In this document: positions 53,078 to 62,279 of the stretch, piece by piece
Layout of the letters: the number at the start of each line of letters is the position of its first letter
How positions within the stretch are numbered: the stretch's first letter is position 1
NCBI RefSeq assembly: GCF_001653565.1
Contig: NZ_LYPB01000053.1
Location: 1 to 64,000 of the forward strand
Source: Paenibacillus oryzisoli
GTDB taxonomy: Bacteria; Bacillota; Bacilli; Paenibacillales; NBRC-103111
DNA length: 64,000 nt
Direction: 5' to 3'
Position numbers and translations under genes: made by a program
Notes under the pieces: model-generated
Databases searched by the model: none
Told to the model about the DNA's origin: nothing
The model's input: only the letters and a program-made list of their open reading frames with translations

Positions 53078-53806
53078 ATGAAGGTTTCCTTATTTATTAC
53101 GTGTCTAAGTGATGCACTATATCCGAAGGTTGGCGAGGCTATTGCTCGACTGCTCGGGCACTATGGCGTCTTGCTAGAATTGCCGACGGTGCAAACATGC
53201 TGCGGTCAGCCTGCCTACAACAGCGGCTACTGGGATGAAGCGCGAGCAACAGCGAAGACGATTCTTACTGCATTTGACGATAGTGACTTCGTAATTTCGC
53301 CATCGGGCTCATGCACGTATATGATTCATCACTATCCGAATTTATTTAAGGATGAACCGGAGTGGTTGGAGAAAGCCACACAGCTTCAGAACAAAACGTA
53401 TGAATTTACACAGTTCCTCGTCAATGTGCTAAACATCGAAGACTTGGGCGCTGTGTTTCCACATAAGGTAACGTATCATCCGTCCTGTCACGGGAGCAGG
53501 CTGCTCGGCGTGAAGTCTGAGCCGCTCGCGCTTCTCCAAGGCGTCAAAGATTTGGAGCTGGTGCCGCTTCCTTTTGCAGAAGATTGCTGTGGATTCGGTG
53601 GAACTTTTGCGGTGAAGATGGCTGATATCTCGGGTGCGATGGTGCAGGAGAAGGTCGATCATGTGAAGGAAACTGAGGCTGAGGTGCTGGTTGGCCTGGA
53701 TTTGGCTTGTTTGATGAATATTGCGGGCAATTTGCGCTATCGAAATGAGCCGGTGAGGGTCATGCATCTAGCTGAGCTGCTATATGAAGGGGTGAAGCGG
53801 GCATGA
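53078..53806 (+). CDS. lutA: Lactate utilization protein A
   Basis: LutA is a subunit of the LutABC iron-sulfur system that oxidises L-lactate to pyruvate. The 242-residue protein has two cysteine-rich CCG domains, each with a CCG motif: TCCGQPAYNSGYW near residue 40 and EDCCGFGGTFAVK near 170. YHPSCHGSRLLGV precedes the second. These residues bind an Fe-S cluster in heterodisulfide-reductase-like proteins. I take the ATG at 53078. The frame also has a GTG five codons earlier. Its stop overlaps lutB by 4 bp (ATGA). Confidence 0.94.
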   Translation: MKVSLFITCLSDALYPKVGEAIARLLGHYGVLLELPTVQTCCGQPAYNSGYWDEARATAKTILTAFDDSDFVISPSGSCTYMIHHYPNLFKDEPEWLEKATQLQNKTYEFTQFLVNVLNIEDLGAVFPHKVTYHPSCHGSRLLGVKSEPLALLQGVKDLELVPLPFAEDCCGFGGTFAVKMADISGAMVQEKVDHVKETEAEVLVGLDLACLMNIAGNLRYRNEPVRVMHLAELLYEGVKRA

Positions 53807-55317
53807 GTCAAGCGATGAGTAAGTCAACAGTGAAAGAGCGGGCCGACATCGCGTTGAACGATGAGTTTCTGCGCAAAGCGGTCAAGTTTACGACGGAGCG
53901 GCTTCGCGGCGGCAAACTGAAAGCAGCGGCAGATCACGGCAATTGGGACGATTGGCGCGAACGTGGCAGACAAATTCGGCTGCATACGATTGCGCATTTG
54001 GATTATTATTTAACGACATTTGCGAACAATGCGAGAGCGAATGGGGTTCATGTGCATTTTGCCGATACAGATGTCGAGGCGGTTAAAATATCATTGGAAA
54101 TCGCAGCGGCTAAGCAAGCCAAATCGGTCGTCAAATCCAAATCAATGGTGACAGAGGAGCTGCATTTGAACAAGGCGCTGGCCTCCATTGGGGTTGAAGC
54201 GATTGAGACGGATCTAGGCGAGTACATCATTCAGCTTGCGGACGAAACACCGTCCCATATCATTATTCCAGCGATTCATAAAAATAGATATCAAATCGCC
54301 GAGCTCTTATCGAAGGACGCGGGGGAGACGTTGGCTCCCGATACGACGATTCTGGCAGGCTACGTTCGTAAGAAATTAAGAGAGAAATTCCTGGAAGCCG
54401 ATATCGGGATGACGGGCTGTAATTTTGCCATTGCGGAGAGCGGATCGATGGTCCTGTTCGAAAATGAAGGCAACGCCCGCATGGTCACGACGGTGCCCAA
54501 GACGCAAATCACGCTCATGGGAATGGAACGGATTATCCCAACGTGGGCGGATCTCGAGGTCATGGCGACGCTGCTTCCTCGTTCCGCAACTGGGCAGAAG
54601 CTGACCGTGTACATGTCCGGCATCACGGGTCCGAGAAGAGATGCAGATGCGGATGGTCCGGAAGAGATGCACATCATTATCGTTGATAACGGGCGCTCAC
54701 AGCAACTCGGCGACCCTGAGTTCCAAGAGCTGCTCAACTGCATCCGCTGCGGTGCATGTCTGAACGCGTGCCCGGTATACCGCCATATCGGCGGCCATGC
54801 CTATGGGGGCACGTACAGCGGGCCAATCGGCGCGGTGCTCACGCCGGCGCTCAAGAAAAACGTGGCGGAATGGGACGACATCGCCAACGCTTCAAGTTTG
54901 TGCGGCGCCTGCTACGAGGCATGCCCAGTGAAGATTCCGCTGCACGACATGCTCGTGTCGCTGCGTCGCCGCAAGGTCGAAAGCGGCCATGGCGATAAGA
55001 TCGAAGCCGCGGGGATGAAGGGCTTTGCTGCGCTGATGGGCAACTCGAAGCGGATGGGTGCGGTGCTCAAGCTGGGGCGCATCGGTCAAAAGCTCGTCGT
55101 CCGCGACGGCGGTATTCGTCTGAAGGTAGGACCGCTCAAAGGGTGGAACTCCTATCGCGTAACACCAAGCCTGCCGAAGGCCTCTTTCCGTGAGGGTTGG
55201 AAAACACTCGAGCAAGAAATTCGCCATGGGCTGACAGAGGCTGATCCTGCCATTCAAGCAAAGTTGGCGGAAGCACTGGCTGCACGAAGCAAAAAGGGAG
55301 GACATCATCATGGCTAA
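53803..55317 (+). CDS. lutB: Lactate utilization iron-sulfur protein B
   Basis: The 504-residue protein has an N-terminal LUD domain (MTEELHLNKALASIGVEAIETDLGEY). Two 4Fe-4S motifs of ferredoxin type follow: CIRCGACLNACPVYRHIGGHAYG from Cys313 and LCGACYEACPVKIPL from Cys367. A C-terminal tail ends KKGGHHHG. It is the electron-transfer subunit of LutABC. The gene overlaps lutA by 4 bp and lutC by 8 bp, so the three are translationally coupled. Its second half is more GC-rich than the window average. Confidence 0.95.
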   Translation: MSQAMSKSTVKERADIALNDEFLRKAVKFTTERLRGGKLKAAADHGNWDDWRERGRQIRLHTIAHLDYYLTTFANNARANGVHVHFADTDVEAVKISLEIAAAKQAKSVVKSKSMVTEELHLNKALASIGVEAIETDLGEYIIQLADETPSHIIIPAIHKNRYQIAELLSKDAGETLAPDTTILAGYVRKKLREKFLEADIGMTGCNFAIAESGSMVLFENEGNARMVTTVPKTQITLMGMERIIPTWADLEVMATLLPRSATGQKLTVYMSGITGPRRDADADGPEEMHIIIVDNGRSQQLGDPEFQELLNCIRCGACLNACPVYRHIGGHAYGGTYSGPIGAVLTPALKKNVAEWDDIANASSLCGACYEACPVKIPLHDMLVSLRRRKVESGHGDKIEAAGMKGFAALMGNSKRMGAVLKLGRIGQKLVVRDGGIRLKVGPLKGWNSYRVTPSLPKASFREGWKTLEQEIRHGLTEADPAIQAKLAEALAARSKKGGHHHG

Positions 55318-56050
55318 ACGTGACATCACGCCAGAGTGGCAGGCGAAGCTACAGGAGCTGGATCAGCAAGCGCTAGTGGAACAAGAGCGTTTCATTCAAG
55401 GCATCGCCCAGAAGCTCGGGCGCGCACGGGTAACGGAGAAGCCAGCCCATCCGTTCCAAGGGGCTTCAGATAGTTGGAAAGCGTTCAACTGGTCCCCCGA
55501 AGAACGCATTGAGAACTTCACGGCGAACTTCCATGCTGCAGGCGGGCACGTCGTCCGAGTACCTTCGATGGAAGCGGCGAAGGCTGCGATTCAAGAACTT
55601 GTTGGCACGCTAAGTGTCAAGCGCGTGATCCATCAGGATCAAGCGGAGCTTCATGCGCTTGAGCTTGGTGATGCCCTTCCAGAAGTTGACTTCGCGGTAT
55701 GGAATACCGATGAGGACACGAATTGGAAGGCCAGCGCAGCGAATGCCGACATGGGTATCGTCCTAGCTGATCATGCCGCGGCTTACACAGGCTCGTTAAC
55801 TGTGTTATCATCAAAAGAAAAAGGCCGATCGGTGAGCTTGCTCCCCACAGCATTAATCGTCCTGCTGCCGATTGAACGATTGCGAACGAGACTAGGCGAG
55901 ATTCTCGCTCCTCTTGATGGCATAGCAAGGAAGGATCTGCCTGCTGGCATTCACTTCATCTCAGGGCCAAGCCGTTCTGCGGATATTGAGAACGATTTGA
56001 CAATTGGTGTTCACGGACCAGGGATTGTGCACGTGCTACTTATCGGATAG
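55310..56050 (+). CDS. lutC: Lactate utilization protein C
   Basis: The 246-residue LUD-domain protein is the third LutABC subunit. Recognisable parts are the N-terminal helix-rich segment (PEWQAKLQELDQQALVEQERFIQGIAQKLGR), a central acidic binding region (VDFAVWNTDEDTNWKASAANADMGIVLADHAAAYTGSL) and the C-terminal GPSRSADIENDLTIGVHGPG signature. GGGAGGAC precedes the ATG inside the lutB end. The regulator gene starts 13 bp after the stop codon. Confidence 0.94.
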   Translation: MAKRDITPEWQAKLQELDQQALVEQERFIQGIAQKLGRARVTEKPAHPFQGASDSWKAFNWSPEERIENFTANFHAAGGHVVRVPSMEAAKAAIQELVGTLSVKRVIHQDQAELHALELGDALPEVDFAVWNTDEDTNWKASAANADMGIVLADHAAAYTGSLTVLSSKEKGRSVSLLPTALIVLLPIERLRTRLGEILAPLDGIARKDLPAGIHFISGPSRSADIENDLTIGVHGPGIVHVLLIG

Positions 56051-56063
56051 AAGAGGTATTCCT

Positions 56064-56771
56064 ATGGAAGTTACGAAGCTGCAGAAACAGAATCATTATG
56101 ACGAGATCGCTCAGCAGATTAAAGAGATGATCATGCAGGGTCAGTTGAAGATGGGCGATAAGCTTCCTTCTACCAAAGAGCTGTCCGAACGCTTCGGTGT
56201 CGGCCGTTCTACGATGCGGGAAGCCCTCAGCGCCTTGAAGGCGATGGGCCTCATTGAGATTCGGCAAGGCGGCGCATGCCGCGTGATCCGGCAGTCGCCT
56301 TCCGAAGTCTCCTTGCCCGAGTGGACGTCTCTTCGCATGAATCGCACGACGCTCCTAGAGCTCATGGAAGTGCGGCAATCACTGGAGATTTCGATCGCAG
56401 CGATTGCTGCACGGAAGCGAACTCCGGAGGATTTAGCTCAGCTGGAGCGCATCATGCAAGACATGGGGACTTCCGTAGGGAATGATGCGGAGGGGGAACG
56501 AACGGACCTCGGTTTTCATCAGTTGCTCGTTCAAGCAACGCATAATAGCATTATGGAGCAAACCTTCGAATCCATCCGCAACGCGATGGAAATGATGATT
56601 CGCGATATCCGACGCGCGGAGCTGTATGCGAACCAGGAAGTAGCAGTCCAGCTACTGAGAGAGCATAAAGTCATCTATGAAGCGATATGCAGCGGTGACC
56701 CGGTGCTAGCATCTCAAGCGATGCGTGAGCATTTGGAGCATGTGGAGAGCATTTTGATCAAATATATATAA
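56064..56771 (+). CDS. FadR-family (GntR) regulator, LutR/LldR-like
   Basis: The 235-residue regulator has a GntR winged helix (YDEIAQQIKEMIMQGQLKMGDKLPSTKELSERFGVGRSTMREALSAL). It also has a C-terminal FCD effector domain (about 85-230; LMEVRQSLEISIAAIAA, FHQLLVQATHNSIMEQ). This is the class of LutR and LldR lactate repressors, and it closes the lutABC operon, so autoregulated control by lactate through the TTGTCTGACAA site is likely. The ATG at 56064 follows AGAAGAGG. The frame extends 20 codons upstream inside lutC without need. Confidence 0.88.
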   Translation: MEVTKLQKQNHYDEIAQQIKEMIMQGQLKMGDKLPSTKELSERFGVGRSTMREALSALKAMGLIEIRQGGACRVIRQSPSEVSLPEWTSLRMNRTTLLELMEVRQSLEISIAAIAARKRTPEDLAQLERIMQDMGTSVGNDAEGERTDLGFHQLLVQATHNSIMEQTFESIRNAMEMMIRDIRRAELYANQEVAVQLLREHKVIYEAICSGDPVLASQAMREHLEHVESILIKYI

Positions 56772-56776
56772 ATTGT

Positions 56777-56824
56777 TGGAGGGGCTTCCCACATCTCAAT
56801 AAGGTGAGGGGAGGCCTCTTCTTT
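56777..56824 (+). terminator. Terminator after the lut operon
   Basis: GAGGGGCTTCCC pairs imperfectly with GGGGAGGCCTC across a loop of about 20 bases and is followed by TTCTTTAT. Confidence 0.6.
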
Positions 56825-56922
56825 ATGTATGAGTGAAAATCTGCGTTCTCAATGCGACAATTAGGCATACATCTCCATGTTACGCGAGTGAGTGCCTCTT
56901 AGGCGCGCAGTAGGCCTCGATA

Positions 56923-57060
56923 GTCGAAAAAATCGACTTACGGCAAAGAAAGCGTTGCACCGCAGCTCCGCAAGTCGAAAAAATCGACTTACAGCAAAGA
57001 ATTACTCGCGCCGCAGCTCCGTAAGTCGAAAAAATCGACTTACAGCAAAGAAATCGTCGC
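56923..57060. repeat. 51-bp tandem repeat, three copies, same family as 26.3 kb
   Basis: GTCGAAAAAATCGACTTAC begins at 56923, 56974 and 57025, exactly 51 bp apart, with CGGCAAAGAA or CAGCAAAGAA after it and CGCAGCTCCG before the next copy. Core, length and palindrome match the 26331-26615 array. It fills the gap between the lut operon and the germination operon. A 17-residue-period open frame across it is a by-product of the repeat. Confidence 0.9.
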
Positions 57061-57120
57061 TCCTGAGCTCTCCGTCACATAAGCCTGAGCTCTTAGCCCC
57101 TGCTCCTTTTAGGTGCGCTC

Positions 57121-58200
57121 TCAATGCACTAATCCCGTACCCACAATTTTTACATGTGTCTCCACCTTGAATTTAACCTGTGGATAAACGGTCTGCCAAT
57201 AGGCCCAATCCTTCTCTTTGCCAAAATGCTGAGCTAAATAGTGAAGCCCGAAGCCATACGGGTCAACATTGGCATCCCTAATTTTGTACAGGAGTGCCTC
57301 TACAGTGTGGTTGACATGCTGTTCAAGTTGCGTCTTGACTTGGTGAGTATCCAAATTTAATATACCTTGTTCAATCATGCCTGTAAGATCGAGTTCGAGT
57401 GTGACGACAGGCGTAGTTTCTTTGGAAATCGAAATATGCTTCTTGACACGTGCTACATAGAAGCTCAGTGGTTCTGCCTGATAAGTGATCGTAATCCCAG
57501 CCTTGCTGAACTCATTCGCACTCAAATTATAAAGCTGAGTTTCGTGTGGGTTGAGGACGGTACGTTGCGTTTTTTTATTAAGTAAAGCAAGGTGCTCAAC
57601 GACATAAGAATCACCATCAAAGCTAATAATCGGAAAATAGGGATCTAATCCGGTTTCTTTGAAGCGTCGGAACGTATCAAATAAAAACGCGGTTACCGTA
57701 TAAGGAGAAACGGTTCCTTCTTTACCGAAGGTGAGAAAAAAAGAGTTTCCAGCAAGTCTCTCCGTAGTCGGGTTCGATTCAAGGAGTTTTCGCGCATTAG
57801 GTTCGGCAACGGCAGTATAAGAAATGAGTTGAATGTCGCGTCTTCGAGAAAGCCAATTCAATGGTTCTTCAAGAGACTCCTTCGTTAAAGTAGCGCCAAA
57901 TAAGAACATACGGCAATGACCGAAATCCAGCTCTTTATCAACGTGTGCTTTGAGATTTCTTACGGCTTCGGCAATGCTTTTGGCCTCTTGATGTTCGATC
58001 TGGCTTTCAGCAAGTCCTTCACCGACCTTTGAGGCGGGGATGGCAAGCCGCAACGTGACGAGATAAGGCTTATCCTCCTTGCCTGTCCAATCAATACCCA
58101 TGGCAACGACAAAGAATCGTTTGTCGATATCTTTAAAGCTGCAACCTCCTAGGCATGTACAGATAAGTAGAAGGGAAATACCCGTGAGAAATGTTTTCAT
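57121..58200 (-). CDS. Spore germination lipoprotein, Ger(x)C family
   Basis: The 359-residue GerC-type subunit of a nutrient germinant receptor has a lipoprotein signal peptide with lipobox LGGC (Cys20) and would sit on the outer face of the spore inner membrane. Family segments are visible: FFVVAMGIDWTGKEDKPYLVTLRLA, then the central DIQLISYTAVAEPNARKLL, and a C-terminal domain ending near KVETHVKIVGTGLV. It is last in the A-B-C operon and its start overlaps the permease stop by 4 bp. It is a likely substrate of LspA. Confidence 0.92.
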   Translation of the reverse strand: MKTFLTGISLLLICTCLGGCSFKDIDKRFFVVAMGIDWTGKEDKPYLVTLRLAIPASKVGEGLAESQIEHQEAKSIAEAVRNLKAHVDKELDFGHCRMFLFGATLTKESLEEPLNWLSRRRDIQLISYTAVAEPNARKLLESNPTTERLAGNSFFLTFGKEGTVSPYTVTAFLFDTFRRFKETGLDPYFPIISFDGDSYVVEHLALLNKKTQRTVLNPHETQLYNLSANEFSKAGITITYQAEPLSFYVARVKKHISISKETTPVVTLELDLTGMIEQGILNLDTHQVKTQLEQHVNHTVEALLYKIRDANVDPYGFGLHYLAQHFGKEKDWAYWQTVYPQVKFKVETHVKIVGTGLVH

Positions 58201-59306
58201 AGGTGGACCTGTTCCTTTTTTTGCTTCCTTACGAAATACAGCATCAGGAAGAGGAAATAGATTTCAACGAAAAACCGAAGCACTAACCAACCTTCAGAGA
58301 AATGCTGATTTCGTTCCAGATTAATAACGCGCATGAAAAGGAGGGCAAGTAAACCAATACCCACTCCGAGCCATACGTTGATCCAAGGAACAGGGTCTTC
58401 TTCAACTTGAGTGGCGCCATTGATGGAATAGCGAAGCAACATAATCGTCGTGTGCCAGGTATTCATGACGAACAACAGGGATAACCCTGTGAAGAGAAGT
58501 AAGAAGACGAACAAAACACGGTTAATAAAGCCGTATTCCGTCATCATGGAATCAGCTGTCATACTCCATAGGTACACATAATTTTGTACAGCAACCGTAC
58601 CATGAAAACCTATAGGCACAAAAAAAGTAACCAGCAAGAAGAGCACGCCGAATAACGGCACAACCCAGCGAAAGCGAAATTTAAAACCTACGGTGTACAA
58701 CCGGTTGAAAATGAGGAGGCTGAGGTAGCCAGAGAATAGAAAGGTAGAGGCAACGATTGTATCGAAGGAAGGCGGTTTATTGACATACCCCGCTACATAA
58801 CGAATCGCATCCCAATTAATGTTTTCATTAAAGATGGCTTTCATGATAAATAAAATGAGTAATGGTGAACTAAGAATAACCATAACTTCATGAATGAACT
58901 GGACCGTACGTGTAGATCGGCTGCATGCCCATACGGCCGCGGTTGCCATAAGACCTAGGTTCAGAAAGGGGTTAATGTCGGGGTAGAAGAACATACGAAC
59001 CGTTTCTGAATACGCATAGATCACGATAATTCCTGCTGGTAACCAGAGACATAGTGCGGCAAATAAGATGTTGATTTGACTAAACCAATGTGGCGTATAC
59101 CGATCGCATATTTCCGGAAAGCCGAGTCCTGGAAACCGCTCGAAGCAAGCCATGGTGCCAAGCGAGAGGATGGTGCCAATCACCATAGCAACTAGCATAC
59201 CTGATACGGCGCCATTGAATCGGTCTCGGATGAGTAGAGAGGGGACAAACATCATGATATTAATCATGCCAACATAGAGCACATGATAGTAGGTATAACG
59301 CGACAT
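58197..59306 (-). CDS. Spore germination permease, GerAB/GerKB family
   Basis: The 369-residue integral membrane protein has about ten hydrophobic segments and belongs to the amino-acid-permease-like B subunits of germinant receptors. Visible family features are the N-terminal YYHVLYVGMINIMMFVPSLLIRDR and the central VASTFLFSGYLSLLIFNRLY. B subunits form the germinant-binding pocket. The gene begins 3 bp after the A subunit stop codon and ends overlapping the C subunit. Which nutrient it detects cannot be inferred. Confidence 0.92.
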   Translation of the reverse strand: MSRYTYYHVLYVGMINIMMFVPSLLIRDRFNGAVSGMLVAMVIGTILSLGTMACFERFPGLGFPEICDRYTPHWFSQINILFAALCLWLPAGIIVIYAYSETVRMFFYPDINPFLNLGLMATAAVWACSRSTRTVQFIHEVMVILSSPLLILFIMKAIFNENINWDAIRYVAGYVNKPPSFDTIVASTFLFSGYLSLLIFNRLYTVGFKFRFRWVVPLFGVLFLLVTFFVPIGFHGTVAVQNYVYLWSMTADSMMTEYGFINRVLFVFLLLFTGLSLLFVMNTWHTTIMLLRYSINGATQVEEDPVPWINVWLGVGIGLLALLFMRVINLERNQHFSEGWLVLRFFVEIYFLFLMLYFVRKQKKEQVHL

Positions 59307-59309
59307 GAG

Positions 59310-60653
59310 TTACTTTGCCCCCTTTCTAAGGTTGGAGTGGTGTGCTTTCGCCTCAAGTTTAGGGATATAGAGGGCCAAATAGGGTTGGCCAAAGCTTCTC
59401 AGACTGCACCAATAGGAAATTAAGATGAAGCCAAGCACGACGACACCAAGTAAGCCAAAGAATATGGCAGCTATCACAAAGATATATTTAACGAAGCGGA
59501 CCGAGTATCCAAAGCTGTTATTGGGAAATACGAAATTGGAAATCGCAACAACAGAAGTCACGATAATCATAATGGAGCTAACTAAGCCTGCTTGTTGAAT
59601 GGCTTGCCCCAGGATGAGGCCCCCAACAGTCGTGGCGGTTGATCCCACATAGCGCGGTAGCCGGAGACTTGCCTCGATCAAAGCTTCAATCATGAATAAC
59701 ATGATGAAGACCTCGACAAAGGATGGATAAGGGACGACGACACGGCTTCCAGCAATGGAAAGGGTCAATTGGACGCGAAGTACCTCAGGATTGTAAGAGA
59801 CAATCGCAATATAAAGAGCGGGCAGTGTAATGGTTAAAAGCATGGCGAAATAGCGCAGCAGGACGAGGCACTTACTCATCCAATAGGATTCATAGTCATC
59901 ATCCATGGCGTGCAGGAAATCAAAGAGCCGCACAGGAAGAACGAGCCCGAAGCGGCTTCCATCTTGAAGAATGGCAATCTTCCCTCGTTCGAGCATGGCA
60001 GTGATACGGTCTGGCCTTTCTGTCTGGAGAATGACGGGGAAAAACCGATGACTCTTTCCCGAGAGCGATTGCAAGAGCTGGCCGGCAGCTTGGAGAACTT
60101 TGATTTGTATGGTGGAAATGCGCTCATTTAATAGGCCAAGTACGTCTTGGTTGACTAGACCTTTGTCATACAGAACTGTCACTCGTGTATTCGAGATTTG
60201 TCCAATCGTATGGGTTTCTACGCAAAGGGAGGGTGCATTATAACGCATCCGAACGAGGCTAATATTTAAATCCAAATCTTCGGTAAGCGCACTCTGCGGC
60301 CCCTGTATGGCAACCTCAACCTGAACGGTATCGGGCTTGTCCTGGAACTTCCGCTGCACATCGAATCGGTAAACCTGCTCTTCAATTTGAAAGAGAACAG
60401 TACCCTTGAGTAGTAGGAATGTCCAGTGATCGGGGTCATCCGCTCTGCCGAAAGCAGGGTTGGCATTAATCATACGGTCGAATTCTTCTGGATTAAAGCA
60501 ATAGGAGTAAGGGACGGTCAATCCATTTTTGACTAAAGTCAGGTCACAGAGAGAGGGAAAGTAAATGACTTCCATCTGCATATAACCATTGTCTAGTGTG
60601 TCATAGAATAGGTCAGCTGGATTGTTTAATTGAGCACGGATACGTTCGATCAT
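59310..60653 (-). CDS. Spore germination protein, GerAA/GerKA family
   Basis: The 447-residue A subunit of a germinant receptor has a soluble N-terminal domain of about 230 residues (VTVLYDKGLVNQDVLGLLNERI and GKIAILQDGSRFGLVLPVRLFDFL). At least four C-terminal membrane segments follow (MLLTITLPALYIAIVSYNPE, RLPRYVGSTATTVGGLILGQAIQQAGLVS). A subunits oligomerise into an ion channel. GGGGGGATG precedes the ATG. It is the first gene of the A-B-C operon. Expression in the forespore is expected from the family, but I cannot name a sigma-G promoter. Confidence 0.92.
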   Translation of the reverse strand: MIERIRAQLNNPADLFYDTLDNGYMQMEVIYFPSLCDLTLVKNGLTVPYSYCFNPEEFDRMINANPAFGRADDPDHWTFLLLKGTVLFQIEEQVYRFDVQRKFQDKPDTVQVEVAIQGPQSALTEDLDLNISLVRMRYNAPSLCVETHTIGQISNTRVTVLYDKGLVNQDVLGLLNERISTIQIKVLQAAGQLLQSLSGKSHRFFPVILQTERPDRITAMLERGKIAILQDGSRFGLVLPVRLFDFLHAMDDDYESYWMSKCLVLLRYFAMLLTITLPALYIAIVSYNPEVLRVQLTLSIAGSRVVVPYPSFVEVFIMLFMIEALIEASLRLPRYVGSTATTVGGLILGQAIQQAGLVSSIMIIVTSVVAISNFVFPNNSFGYSVRFVKYIFVIAAIFFGLLGVVVLGFILISYWCSLRSFGQPYLALYIPKLEAKAHHSNLRKGAK

Positions 60654-60752
60654 GTAATCATCCCCCCTATTCCCTTACATTACCATTCAGTTTAGCGTGC
60701 CCTGAAAGGGGGGAGAATAATCAGCACACTTCTAACGTTGACTTTGTATGTC

Positions 60753-61274
60753 TTAATTACGAAAATGAATGCCGGGCAGTTGGATACCGTGCCAGCCGCT
60801 TATATCACATTGGCCGTACGTGTTATCGCCGAGAGCTGATACCTTACCGTCGGATGTAAGCCCGACGGTGTGTGTGCAACCCGCCGCTACAGCGACCATA
60901 TCGCGCCAATCACTAACCTCGCATTGGCCCTCATTATTTCGCCCCACAGCTACTACCGTACCGGCCGATGTAAGCCCAACGGTACGCCGCCAACCCGCCG
61001 CAACGGCCACAATAGAATACCAACCGCTTACATCGCATTGATTATGCTTATTCCAACCCACTGCCTGAACCGTACCATCCGATGCAAGACCAACCGTATG
61101 CGTATTACCCGTGTGAGCATTGCCCGCCGCGACTGCTATCATGTTGCGCCAGCCACTTACATCACATTGACCATATGTGTTATCGCCGAGAGCTGAGACC
61201 GTACCGTTGGATTTAAGTCCGACAGTAAGACGCCAACCTGCTGCTAAGGAATGCAAGGGTTTCCCAAAACCCAT
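60753..61274 (-). CDS. Small RCC1-like repeat protein
   Basis: The 173-residue protein is made of about four beta-propeller-type repeats, each like HTVGLxSDGxVxAxGxNxxGQCDVSGWxxxVAVAAG. RCC1-like propellers usually need seven blades, so this is short and may oligomerise or be a fragment. There is no signal peptide. AAGGAG precedes the ATG at 61274, which lies 5 bp after the PAP2 stop codon, so the two form an operon. The repeats resemble, but are simpler than, those of the giant surface protein at 46 kb. Function unknown. Confidence 0.75.
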   Translation of the reverse strand: MGFGKPLHSLAAGWRLTVGLKSNGTVSALGDNTYGQCDVSGWRNMIAVAAGNAHTGNTHTVGLASDGTVQAVGWNKHNQCDVSGWYSIVAVAAGWRRTVGLTSAGTVVAVGRNNEGQCEVSDWRDMVAVAAGCTHTVGLTSDGKVSALGDNTYGQCDISGWHGIQLPGIHFRN

Positions 61275-61279
61275 TAGTC

Positions 61280-61939
61280 TCACTCCTTCGTCGAGATCAG
61301 CTGTTTGCGATTTTCCATATACCACTGGAAGATCCAAACGCAGAAAGTGAACCAGAATCCGCTAGCCAAATAAGCGCCGAGAATGTCACTCGGATAATGG
61401 ACGCCGAGATAGATCCGACTGGTGCCAATCAAGAGAATCATTAGGATACTTGTTAAAATAACGATCGTTCTGCCACTTTTCGAAGAGATATGCCGCCAAA
61501 GCAGGAAAGAAAGCGCAGCATACAGCGCAAAGGCTGCCATGGAGTGACCACTTGGGAAACTATAACCGGTTTCTTCAATCAGTCTGTGAAGCGTAGGGCG
61601 CTCCCGTTGAAAAAAGAACTTTAAAATCTGATTTAAGATGGCAGTGCCCGCCACGAGGACAATGAATAGAACTAATTCAAGTCGATGATGCAGGAATTTA
61701 AAGAACAGGAATAGGCAACAAAGCGAAATAACGACTACAACGGTTGTGGAACCGATAAACGTGAACCCATGCATAATGGGAGTCAGCCAAGGAGATTCCA
61801 TCCCTTGAACTGCGGAAATAATACTGCTGTCGAATTGTGCGATCCAACGCCCTTTGATGAGGGAGGCAACCACACTAAAACACAGAACCGAAAGAATGCT
61901 TAGGACTAGGAAAACAGTTACTTTTAATTTTGCTCGCAT
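61280..61939 (-). CDS. PAP2-family membrane phosphatase
   Basis: The 219-residue integral membrane phosphatase has six hydrophobic segments and the three acid-phosphatase motifs: KFFFQRERP, PSGHSMA and SRIYLGVHYPSD. The His residues of motifs two and three are catalytic. Family members dephosphorylate undecaprenyl pyrophosphate, phosphatidylglycerol phosphate or phosphatidic acid at the outer face of the membrane. GGAG lies 11 bases before the ATG at 61939. The longer frame uses a TTG without a ribosome binding site. It leads a two-gene unit with the RCC1-like protein. Confidence 0.88.
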   Translation of the reverse strand: MRAKLKVTVFLVLSILSVLCFSVVASLIKGRWIAQFDSSIISAVQGMESPWLTPIMHGFTFIGSTTVVVVISLCCLFLFFKFLHHRLELVLFIVLVAGTAILNQILKFFFQRERPTLHRLIEETGYSFPSGHSMAAFALYAALSFLLWRHISSKSGRTIVILTSILMILLIGTSRIYLGVHYPSDILGAYLASGFWFTFCVWIFQWYMENRKQLISTKE

Positions 61940-62118
61940 GGTCAAGTTAGCTCCAATTTCATCTGATTTAAGTAAAATAAGGGTACCCAACAACTACAAA
62001 TGATTACGATTTACAATTCCTTCATGTAACCATAGTAAACAATTGTGCGCCTAGCTGCAAAGGGACGGATGGATTCTAGGCAGTAGGAGCAGGATATAGA
62101 TGGAGATTGGTATGGTGA

Positions 62119-62253
62119 AAAAAGTTATTTTATGGCTATTGGGTAAAGGATGTTGCTGTAGAGCACGGTTTCGTTTATAATGAATTGCGCGAAGTTTGGT
62201 TTGATGACCATCAGCGCGTGGGAAATAACAAATTTTGTCATTTTATTGGATAA
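62119..62253 (+). pseudogene. Possible gene relic, 44 codons without a start
   Basis: The frame between stops at 62116 and 62251 reads smoothly as protein (part: DVAVEHGFVYNELREVWFDDHQ, continuing RVGNNKFCHFIG). It has no start codon or ribosome binding site. The composition looks protein-like, but I do not recognise the family. It could be chance. It lies in the 680-bp gap between PAP2 and mqo. Confidence 0.3.
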
Positions 62254-62279
62254 AAATGTATTGCCATTCATCCTTAATG

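Noticed and set aside
56892..57170. 92-residue open frame with SRKNRLTAKK repeats
   Set aside because: The 17-residue period is simply the 51-bp DNA repeat read in frame. No ribosome binding site, and the frame runs into the end of the gerC-type gene on the other strand.
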